From NCBI GenBank assembly GCA_023422005.1, contig JAEZSC010000126.1:1-23433 (forward strand): DNA of 23,433 nucleotides, given 5' to 3'. Under the pieces are notes generated by a model. It was not told the origin of the DNA. It searched no databases and saw only the letters and a program-made list of their open reading frames with translations. Source of the stretch: Bacillota bacterium (lineage in GTDB: Bacteria; Bacillota; Clostridia; Christensenellales; UMGS416). This document shows, piece after piece, positions 6,748-13,999 of this stretch; position 1 is the first letter of the stretch; every line of letters starts with the position of its first letter. The position numbers were made by a program, and so were the translations under genes.

Positions 6748-7308
6748 ATGAAGGACAAAATAATCGACGCAGCTACAGAGTTGTTTTCCCGCAAGGGCTA
6801 TTATGAGACCAGCATGGACGATGTGGCTCAGCAGGCTGGCGTTGCCAAAGGTTCACTGTATTATCACTTCAAAACAAAATCTCAGCTTTTTTGTGAGACA
6901 GCGCTGGCCGGGCTGCAGTTCATCACCGATCAGGTGCGTATCATCACCCGTCAGGATCGGCCGGCGATGGACATCGCGCAGCAAATCCTCGTGCTGTTTG
7001 TTGACATCTGTATGGATTATGCAGGCATGACGGACATGATCATGAACGAGATGTCAGCCGGCATCGATTCCGCCGTGCTGCAGACAGTCCGGCAAGCGAA
7101 GCGAATCCTGCTGGATGAGATCGTACAAATTCTGGACGAGGGTATCCGGGCGAACGCCATCCGCCCCTGTGACAGCCGCAGTGTGGCGGCGGCACTGATC
7201 GGCTTCGTTTACGCCTACTGCCGCCGGGCCGAGGCCCAACCCGGTAACTCACGAGAGCTGTTGACCGCTGATGTCTGCTCGGTGTTGCTGCGGGGGCTGC
7301 TGGTATAG
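6748..7308 (+). CDS. TetR/AcrR-family transcriptional repressor
   Basis: The 186-residue one-component regulator has an N-terminal TetR DNA-binding domain (about 1-47), with IIDAATELFSRKGYYETSM, the HTH segment VAQQAGVAKGSLYYHFKTK and LF at its end. The helical C-terminal ligand-binding domain is variable and its inducer cannot be predicted. AGAGGAG (6735-6741) precedes the ATG with good spacing. The gene ends ten bases before the ABC exporter start, so the two form an operon in which the exporter is probably derepressed by a toxic or signalling ligand. The palindrome upstream is the likely binding site. Confidence 0.9.
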   Translation: MKDKIIDAATELFSRKGYYETSMDDVAQQAGVAKGSLYYHFKTKSQLFCETALAGLQFITDQVRIITRQDRPAMDIAQQILVLFVDICMDYAGMTDMIMNEMSAGIDSAVLQTVRQAKRILLDEIVQILDEGIRANAIRPCDSRSVAAALIGFVYAYCRRAEAQPGNSRELLTADVCSVLLRGLLV

Positions 7309-7318
7309 CGGAGGAATC

Positions 7319-9088
7319 ATGAAGCATGTCTTGAAGAACATCAGATATATGCTCAAACAGGTGCGCGGCGCTCACCGGGGGTTTTTGCCGGTATGCCTGC
7401 TGGTGCAATTGGCGGGCGTTGTATCGCCACTGACCAGCGTGCTGGGGCTCAAGGTGCTTTTTGATGCGTTGACCGGCGGCGTACAGCCCTTGACGCTGGC
7501 CGCTGTTGCGGGAGTGTATGGGCTTGTGAACGGCGGTTATGGTGTGCTGATGGCCTGGTACCAGAACAGTTATCTGCCAGTTGCCAAAGTTAAAATTCAA
7601 GGCGCCGTTTCGTCCATGCTGATGCGCAAAGCCGCGTCGCTGGATCTCGCCAACTTCGATGACGCCACATTCTACAATCGCTATACCCGGGCTATCAATG
7701 AAGCCAACACCCGGGCGGTGGATGTGGCTGAAACGGTATGCGCCATGGCGGGCAATGTCCTTTCCATTGCCGTGTTGGCAACGATGATTCTGGTTATTGA
7801 GCCGGTGGTGCTGCTGTGCTCGCTGGTCGGCGTGGCCATCTCGCTGGTGTTTGACCTGATCCGCGCTCGCATGCAGTACCGTTTCGACCTGGAGACCACG
7901 CCCTATAACCGTCGCCTGTCATACATCCAGCGTATCTTCTACGAGCCCCAGTATGCCAAGGAACTGCGATTGTTCCGCATGGGAACGCCGGGAATGCGCA
8001 AATATTTGGATGAGAACGGCCAACTGGCCGGCGTGCTGCGCAGACAGGGCAGGAAGCGTTTTGCGCTGCAAGGGGCCGAGCGGTTTGTCAATGAGGGCCT
8101 GTTTGTCGGTGTCGCGCTGATCTACCTGGGTTGGCGGGCGCTCACCGGCGCCATCGGCATTGGCAGCCTGTCGGCGATGTTCAACGCGGCCTTCCAGTTC
8201 GGCGGCCAGCTCAACAGCTTTGTGAGCAAGTTTCCAGCGCTGTATCAGCACAGCCTGTTCATCGACAACCTGTTGGCGGTGCTCAGCGCTCGCAGCGGCA
8301 CGGAGCCCGGGGGGCCGCTGCTGCTGGATCCTTCCCGGCCCCACAGCATCACGCTGCAGGGTGTGAGCTTCAGCTATGGCAGCGGCAAAGCGACGCTGAG
8401 CGGAGTCTCACTCCACGTGGGCGCGGGGGAGAAAGTCGCCGTAGTGGGGTATAACGGGGCGGGCAAGAGCACGCTGGTGAAGCTGATGACGCGGTTGTAT
8501 GATCCTGACGCCGGCCGCGTGCTGCTGGACGGTGTGGACATCCGGGAATACAGCGCTGAATCGCTGCGATCGGGCATGGGTGTGGTCATGCAGGATTTCC
8601 AGCATTACGCCTTTTCACTGGCGGAGAATGTCAAGCCTGGTTTTGTGCCCGGGGAGGAGACTGGCGTTCGGAACGCTTTGAAGTTTGCGGGGCTCTCCGA
8701 ACGGGTGGAGAAGCTGCCCAAGGGTATCCATTCGCCGATTACCCGGGAGTTCGAATCCGACGGTGTCATGATGTCCGGCGGTGAATTCCAGAAGCTCTCC
8801 CTGGCTCGGGCCTGGGCGCAGGACGCCCATGTGCTGATACTGGATGAGCTGTCCAGCGCACTGGACCCGGTGGCAGAATATGAGCTGAACCAGGCCATCC
8901 TGCAAGCGTTGCGGGATCGGACGGTCGTGTTCATTTCCCACCGGCTGTCAGCCACCCGTATGGCGGACCGGATCTACTTGATGGAAGGTGGCCGTGTGGC
9001 AGAGGAAGGTACCCATGATCAGCTGATGCAGCGGGGCGGCAAGTATGCGCTGCTGTACCGTATGCAGGCTGAAAAATATGCCGGGTGA
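7319..9088 (+). CDS. ABC transporter half-exporter, fused membrane and ATPase domains
   Basis: Type IV-fold ABC exporter half-transporter of 589 residues that would act as a dimer in the cytoplasmic membrane. About six hydrophobic segments occupy residues 20-310. The nucleotide-binding domain follows: Walker A GYNGAGKST (about 377-385), Q-loop VVMQDF, signature MSGGE (slightly unlike LSGGQ), Walker B VLILDE (about 504-509) followed by LSSALD, and the switch His in ISHRLS. The start was placed at 7319 because GGAGG lies just before it; a longer frame from 7271 would overlap tetR and has no ribosome binding site. It is cotranscribed with tetR. The substrate is unknown: drug, lipid or peptide export are all possible. 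No obvious terminator follows, so transcripts may run into the hydrolase gene. Confidence 0.88.
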   Translation: MKHVLKNIRYMLKQVRGAHRGFLPVCLLVQLAGVVSPLTSVLGLKVLFDALTGGVQPLTLAAVAGVYGLVNGGYGVLMAWYQNSYLPVAKVKIQGAVSSMLMRKAASLDLANFDDATFYNRYTRAINEANTRAVDVAETVCAMAGNVLSIAVLATMILVIEPVVLLCSLVGVAISLVFDLIRARMQYRFDLETTPYNRRLSYIQRIFYEPQYAKELRLFRMGTPGMRKYLDENGQLAGVLRRQGRKRFALQGAERFVNEGLFVGVALIYLGWRALTGAIGIGSLSAMFNAAFQFGGQLNSFVSKFPALYQHSLFIDNLLAVLSARSGTEPGGPLLLDPSRPHSITLQGVSFSYGSGKATLSGVSLHVGAGEKVAVVGYNGAGKSTLVKLMTRLYDPDAGRVLLDGVDIREYSAESLRSGMGVVMQDFQHYAFSLAENVKPGFVPGEETGVRNALKFAGLSERVEKLPKGIHSPITREFESDGVMMSGGEFQKLSLARAWAQDAHVLILDELSSALDPVAEYELNQAILQALRDRTVVFISHRLSATRMADRIYLMEGGRVAEEGTHDQLMQRGGKYALLYRMQAEKYAG

Positions 9089-9124
9089 GACACATGCGCC
9101 TGGCGAATGTCTGCTGATGATCTT

Positions 9125-9152
9125 TTGGTTGTTGTCTGGCAGGTGGTATACT
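9125..9152 (+). promoter_or_regulatory. Extended -10 promoter for the alpha/beta hydrolase
   Basis: TATACT (9147-9152) is preceded by TGG, forming an extended -10 element. TTGGTT (9125-9130) lies 16 bases upstream as a partial -35 box. Confidence 0.6.
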
Positions 9153-9213
9153 GGCACTGGCACGGCGCATTCGAGATGCCTGTGTACGGTACTGGAAGAG
9201 GAGCGTCAAGTAT

Positions 9214-9981
9214 ATGAGGACCATCACCGATATCTCCTACGCCCCTTACCCGGAAACCCTGTTGGATCTCTATCTGCCGGACAGCGGAACGTTTCCGGTG
9301 TTCGTGTTCTTCCACGGCGGCGGCATGGAGACCGGGGATAGAACCACAGAGCGGGATGTGTTTGAGGAGCTGGCCCGAAGCGGCATCGCCGTTGTGTCTG
9401 CCGACTACAGGATGTACCCCAGCGCCCGATACCCGCAGTTCATAGAGGACGCCGCCTCGTGTGTGCACTGGGCGGCGCGGCACATCGGCGAGTATGGAGC
9501 CTGCGAGGGGATCTATGTATCCGGCTCCTCAGCGGGGGCTTATTTGGCCATGATGCTGTGCTTCGACGGCCGGTGGCTGGGCCGGTACGGCCTGAGCAGC
9601 GCCGATCTCGCGGGCTTTGTGTTCGATTCCGGTCAGCCCACCACGCATTTCAACGTGCTGCGGGAGCGCGGGGTGGACGTAAGGCGCGTCCTGTGTGATG
9701 AGGCCGCGCCCCTGTATCACGTGGGGGAGCAGGAGAGTCTGCCCCCGCTGCTGGTGCTGGTGACCGACCGGGACATTCCCAACCGCCTGGAGCAAACACA
9801 GTTGCTGGTTTCCACGCTGGCACAGTTTGGCTTTGGAGCGGACCTGGTGACATGCCTTGTGCTGCAGGGCTATGAGCACACAGAACATCTGCACACCGTG
9901 AAGGATGGCGAAAACGTTTTTGTCAGACTCGTGCGGGAGTTTGTTGAGCGTACCGAGTCACGGAAAAGGAAGGCAGAATAA
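9214..9981 (+). CDS. Alpha/beta hydrolase, HSL/BD-FAE-like esterase
   Basis: The 255-residue cytoplasmic serine hydrolase has no signal peptide. The oxyanion-hole motif HGGG is at 34-37 and the nucleophile elbow GSSAG at 104-108, so Ser106 is the nucleophile. Asp185 or Asp187 (TDRD) and His222 or His225 (YEHTEH) are the likely remaining triad residues. The YRMYPSARYPQFIED segment (65-79) is typical of the carboxylesterase/hormone-sensitive lipase group that includes BD-FAE-type esterases. GAGGAG (9198-9203) stands ten bases before the ATG. It has its own promoter but could also be read from the exporter operon. The natural ester is not predictable. Confidence 0.85.
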   Translation: MRTITDISYAPYPETLLDLYLPDSGTFPVFVFFHGGGMETGDRTTERDVFEELARSGIAVVSADYRMYPSARYPQFIEDAASCVHWAARHIGEYGACEGIYVSGSSAGAYLAMMLCFDGRWLGRYGLSSADLAGFVFDSGQPTTHFNVLRERGVDVRRVLCDEAAPLYHVGEQESLPPLLVLVTDRDIPNRLEQTQLLVSTLAQFGFGADLVTCLVLQGYEHTEHLHTVKDGENVFVRLVREFVERTESRKRKAE

Positions 9982-9984
9982 ACC

Positions 9985-10015
9985 TACCGGCCCGGGCATT
10001 TTGCCCAGGCCGGTA
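9985..10015. terminator. Strong hairpin between convergent genes, possible terminator
   Basis: TACCGGCC (9985-9992) pairs with GGCCGGTA (10008-10015), and an inner GGGC/GCCC pair lies across one mismatch. There is no T-run after it on either strand, so it is not a textbook intrinsic terminator. It lies between a forward hydrolase and a reverse ferritin-like gene. Confidence 0.5.
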
Positions 10016-10095
10016 CAAAAACCAATAGGAACTGGTTGCTGGAATCGAGCACCGTGAACACGGCATGATCGGCAGGTTCACTAGAGCTTGACGTC

Positions 10096-10575
10096 TCAGT
10101 AATCCTCCCGCAGGCCAAATTCCGCCGATTCCACCCACTCGTTGGGGCGGTTCACGCGCTTAATGAGCTCGTCGAGAATCTGCTCGTGCTCCTGCTCCTG
10201 GGAGATCAGGTACGTGAACAATTGACGGTTTTCCCCGGTGGCCTGGTCCAGCAGCTGCTTGTACAGCGCGATGCTCTTTTCTTCCAGCTCGTGGGCCATG
10301 CGATAGACATCTATCTGTTCCGGGAGCTGTTTGGTCTCGTCCTGGAAGTCCTGCTTGCCGGTGAACACGTTGCGCCATTCGGGGCGGGCCGACGCCTCCA
10401 GCGTGTAGGGCTGACTCTGGGCCACCCGGCGCAGCAGAGCGGCATGCACACTCTCCTCGTCGGCCAGCAGCGTGAACACGACCTTCAGGCCGTCGCCAGA
10501 GTGCAGCGTAGCCTGCTTGCGGTAGTAAGCCTCTCCCTCGACTTCCATGTTGATGGCAAAGCTGATCAGATCCAT
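10096..10575 (-). CDS. Ferritin-like di-iron protein (rubrerythrin superfamily, no rubredoxin domain)
   Basis: The 159-residue four-helix-bundle protein has two ExxH motifs, Glu41-S-V-His44 and Glu127-Q-E-His130. Glu15 and Glu96/Glu99 are placed to complete a di-iron centre. It resembles rubrerythrin without the C-terminal rubredoxin part, so electrons must come from another protein. Functions known in the superfamily are peroxide reduction and iron oxidation; which applies is unknown. The reverse-strand ATG has GAGG eight bases before it, and a good promoter lies upstream. It is monocistronic, running towards the hydrolase, and is separate from the rubrerythrin at 4002. Confidence 0.85.
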   Translation of the reverse strand: MDLISFAINMEVEGEAYYRKQATLHSGDGLKVVFTLLADEESVHAALLRRVAQSQPYTLEASARPEWRNVFTGKQDFQDETKQLPEQIDVYRMAHELEEKSIALYKQLLDQATGENRQLFTYLISQEQEHEQILDELIKRVNRPNEWVESAEFGLREDY

Positions 10576-10623
10576 TGCAACAGCCTCTTTTCTTTCGTTT
10601 TATGCGCTTTTGTCCTTGGGAGT

Positions 10624-10652
10624 ATTATAAAGAAAGGTTGGAATGAATTCAA
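10624..10652 (-). promoter_or_regulatory. Promoter of the ferritin-like gene
   Basis: On the reverse strand TTGAAT (10652-10647) and a perfect TATAAT (10629-10624) are 17 bases apart. Start is expected near 10617, giving a leader of about 40 bases. Confidence 0.8.
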
Positions 10653-10678
10653 GTTACACGGGATATTCAACGCATAAC

Positions 10679-10708
10679 AAAGAAAAAGAACCGCACTCCG
10701 GCGGTTCT
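10679..10708 (-). terminator. Intrinsic terminator of the glnS-gltX operon
   Basis: On the reverse strand AGAACCGC (10708-10701) and GCGGTTCT (10694-10687) form an 8-bp stem with a six-base loop, followed by a T-rich run. It ends the operon 26 bases after the gltX stop. Confidence 0.9.
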
Positions 10709-10734
10709 TCTCAATACGGTTATGAGGATATCGG

Positions 10735-12189
10735 TCAACCTTGCAGTTTGCCGATGGCCAACTCCAGCCGCCGCAGGCTTTCCTCCCGCCCCAGCAGCGC
10801 CGCGACCTCGAAGGCGCCGCCCGGCGTGCTCTCGCGGCCGGAAAGAGCGATGCGCAGCGGCCAGAGCACCTGCCCGTTCTTAAGGCCCGCGGCCTCTATG
10901 TGGGCCATAACGGCGGTGTGCAGGCCGGCCTCGGTCCATTCCGTCAGGCTGGTGAGCACCGGCAGCAGCGCCTGCAGCGTAGGCAGCGCGGTCTCGGCGG
11001 TGCACTTCATCTTCTTATTCGTGTAAAGCTCGGGGCCGAAGTCCGGATAGGTCTGCAGGAAATCCACCTTAGCGGCCAGCTCACTGAGCACTTCGGCGCG
11101 GGGCTGCAGCAGCTGCGCCAGCCGGCGGGTGTCAAAGCGGCTCACGTCGATGGCTCCACTGACCCACGGCAAGATGGTGTCGTGAAACTCACTCTCTTCC
11201 ATGGCGCGCAGATATTCGGCATTGAACCAGCGCAGCTTCTCGATGTCGAACAGGGCGGGGGATTTGCTAAGGCCTTCCAGGCCGAAGGCCTCCTCCAACT
11301 GCTCCCGGGTGAACATCTCCTGGGTGGTGCCTGGGTTCCATCCCAGCAGCGCGATGTAGTTCATGATGGCGTCCTTGAGGTATCCGGCGCTCAGCAAATC
11401 CTCAAAGGACGGGTCGCCCTTGCGCTTGCTGAGCTTGCGCCGCACACCTTCGGAGACGATCTCGATCAGCGGCAGATGCACATAGGTGGGGATGTTCCAC
11501 CCAAAGCTGCGATAGAGATGGTTGTATTTGGGCGTGGAGCTCAAATACTCGGTGCCGCGCAGCACATGGGTGATGCCCATCAGGTGATCGTCGATGACGT
11601 TGGCGAAATTGTAGGTCGGCATACCGTCGGACTTTATGAGGATCGTGTCATCCAAAGCCGCATAGTCGGCCTCGATGTGGCCGAAGATCACATCGTCAAA
11701 GTCCGCCCGGCCCTCGGTGGGCATATTCTGGCGGATGACGTGGGGTTCGCCTGCGGCGATACGGGCCTGCACTTCCTCTTTGGGCAGGTGCAGGCAGTGT
11801 TTGTCGTATTTATAGGTCTCACCGCGAGCCTGAGCGTCGGCGCGCAGGGCGTCCAGGCGCTCCTTGGTGCAGAAGCACACGTAGGCGCCGCCGCGCTCGA
11901 TCAGCTGTTCGGCGTAGGGGCGATAGAGGTGCTTGCGCTGGCTCTGAATGTAGGGGCCATAGTCGCCACCCACGTCGGGGCCTTCGTCGTACTGCAGACC
12001 CGCGGTGCCCAGCGCGCGGTAAATGGCCTCCACGGCTCCTGCGACCTCACGCTCCTGGTCGGTGTCCTCTATACGCAGGATGAACCGCCCGCCGTTTTTA
12101 CGGGCGAAGAGATAGGCGTAAAGCGCCGTGCGAAAGCTGCCCAGATGCATATAGCCTGTGGGGCTGGGCGCGAATCTAGACCGTACCAT
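10735..12189 (-). CDS. gltX: Glutamate--tRNA ligase
   Basis: Class I aminoacyl-tRNA synthetase of 484 residues charging tRNA-Glu. The HIGH-type motif is HLGS (15-18) after APSPTGYM, and the KMSKS-type motif is KLSKR (252-256). A zinc site is complete: Cys105, Cys107, Cys132 and His134 show the same spacing (C-x-C, 24 residues, C-x-H) as the zinc ligands of E. coli GluRS. Length is normal. GGAGG stands ten bases before the ATG on the reverse strand. It follows glnS by 28 bases in one operon. Because a GlnRS is made from the same transcript, this GluRS is more likely to be Glu-tRNA-Glu specific than a non-discriminating enzyme, though that cannot be read from sequence alone. Confidence 0.95.
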   Translation of the reverse strand: MVRSRFAPSPTGYMHLGSFRTALYAYLFARKNGGRFILRIEDTDQEREVAGAVEAIYRALGTAGLQYDEGPDVGGDYGPYIQSQRKHLYRPYAEQLIERGGAYVCFCTKERLDALRADAQARGETYKYDKHCLHLPKEEVQARIAAGEPHVIRQNMPTEGRADFDDVIFGHIEADYAALDDTILIKSDGMPTYNFANVIDDHLMGITHVLRGTEYLSSTPKYNHLYRSFGWNIPTYVHLPLIEIVSEGVRRKLSKRKGDPSFEDLLSAGYLKDAIMNYIALLGWNPGTTQEMFTREQLEEAFGLEGLSKSPALFDIEKLRWFNAEYLRAMEESEFHDTILPWVSGAIDVSRFDTRRLAQLLQPRAEVLSELAAKVDFLQTYPDFGPELYTNKKMKCTAETALPTLQALLPVLTSLTEWTEAGLHTAVMAHIEAAGLKNGQVLWPLRIALSGRESTPGGAFEVAALLGREESLRRLELAIGKLQG

Positions 12190-12217
12190 TATTTATTGTC
12201 CTCCCTGTTGGATGAGG

Positions 12218-13891
12218 TTAGTTCTTTTTTATCTCCTTGGCCCAGCTGTCCTTGAGGCCCACGACGCGGTTGAACACCGGGCGTTCGGCCGTGGTGTCCT
12301 GGTCGCAGATGAAGTAGCCCTGGCGCAGGAACTGGAACCGGGACCCCGGCTGCACGCCGGCCACAGAGCCCTCCAGCAGCGCGTTCGGCATCACCTTGAT
12401 GCTGTCGTGGTTGAGCCGGGCAGCATAGTCGTCGCCCTCGCTGTCGTTGAACAGCACGTCATACAGGCGCACCTCGGCGGGCACAGCCGTGGCGGCGTCC
12501 ACCCAGTGCAGCGTGCCCTTTACCTTGCGGGCCTCGTCGCCGGATTTGCTGTCGGGGTCATAGCTGCAGCGCAGCTCCACGATCTCGCCGGCGTCGTTCT
12601 TCACGACCTCGTCGCAGCGGATGATGTAGGCGCCCTTTAAGCGCACCTCGCCGCCGGGCTTCAGGCGGAAGAACTTGTTGGGCGGATTCTCCATGAAGTC
12701 CTCGCGGTCGATATAGACCTCGCGGGAGAAGGAAAGCTCGCGGCTGCCCATCTCCTCATGGCCGGGGTGGTTCTCCAACGGCAGCATCTCGGTCTTGCCC
12801 TCGGGGTAGTTGGTCAGCACAACCTTGATCGGGTCCAGCACGGCCATGGCCCGGGGCGCTGCATCGTTGAGCTCCTCGCGGATGCAGTGTTCCAGCAGCT
12901 TGATGTCCACGGTGCTGTTGGCCTTGGCCACGCCCACGCGGTTCAGGAAGTCCTTGATGGCGCTGGCCGTATAGCCCCGGCGGCGCAGGCCGCACAGCGT
13001 GGGCATGCGCGGGTCGTCCCAGCCGGCCACCAGGCCCTCTTCCACCAGCTGGCGCAGGTAGCGCTTGCTCATCACGGTGTTGGTGATGCCCAGGCGCGCG
13101 AACTCGATCTGCCGCGGAGGCTCGGCGAAGCCGCACGCCCGCACGACCCAGTCGTACAGCGGCCGGTGGTCCTCATATTCCAGCGAACACAGCGAGTGGG
13201 TGATGCCCTCCAGCGCGTCGTCCAGCGGGTGGGAATAGTCATACATCGGGTAGATGCACCACTTGTCGCCGGTGCGGTGGTGGTTGGCGAACAGGATGCG
13301 GTACATGACCGGGTCGCGCATGTTGATGTTGGGCGAGGCCATGTCGATTTTAGCGCGCAGCGTCAGGCTGCCCTCGGCGTGTTTGCCCTCGCGCATCTCT
13401 CGGAACAGCCGCAGGCTTTCCTCCATGGGGCGGTCGCGCCAGGGGCTGTTGCGGCCTGGCTCGGTCAGCGTGCCGCGGTATTCCCGCATCTGGTCGGGGG
13501 TCAGCTCATCCACATAGGCCTTGCCCTGTTGGATCAGCTTGACCGCGTATTCATAGTTCTGTTCAAAATAATCCGAGGCGTAGTACAGACGGTCGCCCCA
13601 GTCGTAGCCCATCCAGTGGATGTCCTCGAAGATGGCATCCACGAACTCCTGGTCTTCCTTGACGGGGTTGGTGTCGTCAAAGCGCAGGTTGCACAGCCCA
13701 CCGTAATTCTCGGCGATGCCGAAGTCCACCGAGAAGGCCTTCACGTGGCCGATGTGCAGATAGCCGTTGGGCTCCGGTGGGAACCGCGTGTGAATGCGGT
13801 GGGTGAACCGGCCGCTCAGGATGTCCTGGTTGATCTCTTCCTCTATGAAATTGGTCGCTTCGATGGGGGTCAGCTTGCCCGGCTCGCTCAC
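12218..13891 (-). CDS. glnS: Glutamine--tRNA ligase
   Basis: Class I synthetase of about 557 residues (E. coli GlnRS has 554) that attaches glutamine to tRNA-Gln. Motifs seen are FPPEPNGYLHIGH with HIGH at 46-49, FDDTNP, and VMSKR at 273-277; the C-terminal half matches the GlnRS anticodon-binding beta-barrels. There is no fused YqeY domain. The frame is open to an ATG at 13951, but two promoter-like -10 boxes (13920-13938) lie inside that extension and the extra 20 residues are not GlnRS-like. The in-frame GTG at 13891 has AGGAG nine bases before it and gives the usual length, so it is preferred. The expected leader is only about 20-35 bases, leaving no room for a T-box. First gene of the operon with gltX. 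Confidence 0.93.
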   Translation of the reverse strand: MSEPGKLTPIEATNFIEEEINQDILSGRFTHRIHTRFPPEPNGYLHIGHVKAFSVDFGIAENYGGLCNLRFDDTNPVKEDQEFVDAIFEDIHWMGYDWGDRLYYASDYFEQNYEYAVKLIQQGKAYVDELTPDQMREYRGTLTEPGRNSPWRDRPMEESLRLFREMREGKHAEGSLTLRAKIDMASPNINMRDPVMYRILFANHHRTGDKWCIYPMYDYSHPLDDALEGITHSLCSLEYEDHRPLYDWVVRACGFAEPPRQIEFARLGITNTVMSKRYLRQLVEEGLVAGWDDPRMPTLCGLRRRGYTASAIKDFLNRVGVAKANSTVDIKLLEHCIREELNDAAPRAMAVLDPIKVVLTNYPEGKTEMLPLENHPGHEEMGSRELSFSREVYIDREDFMENPPNKFFRLKPGGEVRLKGAYIIRCDEVVKNDAGEIVELRCSYDPDSKSGDEARKVKGTLHWVDAATAVPAEVRLYDVLFNDSEGDDYAARLNHDSIKVMPNALLEGSVAGVQPGSRFQFLRQGYFICDQDTTAERPVFNRVVGLKDSWAKEIKKN

Positions 13892-13919
13892 GTTCTCACG
13901 CTCCTGTAGGTCTAGTCGG

Positions 13920-13938
13920 ATTATATCGGTTAATATTA
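13920..13938 (-). promoter_or_regulatory. Promoter region of the glnS-gltX operon
   Basis: Two overlapping possibilities on the reverse strand. TATAAT occupies 13925-13920 without a good -35 box. TAATAT occupies 13938-13933, is preceded by TGG (extended -10), and has TTGTTT 17 bases upstream inside the neighbouring terminator stem. Either gives a short leader before the GTG at 13891. Confidence 0.55.
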
Positions 13939-13956
13939 CCATAGCGCGCAAGTTGA

Positions 13957-13982
13957 AACAAGCCGCCCAAAAGCGGCTTGTT
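13957..13982 (-). terminator. Terminator of the FN3/beta-helix gene
   Basis: A perfect 10-bp stem, AACAAGCCGC (13957-13966) with GCGGCTTGTT (13973-13982), has a six-base loop and stands 17 bases after the stop codon at 14000. On the reverse strand the stem ends in TTT then C, so the T-run is short. It overlaps the -35 region of glnS. Confidence 0.75.
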
Positions 13983-13999
13983 CCGACGTTTTGGCGCCG

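Noticed and set aside
7271..7318. Earlier ABC transporter start at 7271
   Set aside because: It overlaps the tetR coding region, adds a Cys/Gly-rich leader unlike exporters, and lacks the GGAGG that precedes 7319.
10741..12255. A 504-codon forward frame opposite gltX, and a similar 383-codon frame opposite glnS (12758-13909)
   Set aside because: Both are antisense shadows. The reverse frames encode unmistakable synthetases with HIGH and KMSKS motifs.
13891..13950. T-box leader before the glnS operon
   Set aside because: The distance from the likely transcription start to the GTG is only about 20-35 bases, and no T-box sequence or anti-terminator structure is visible.
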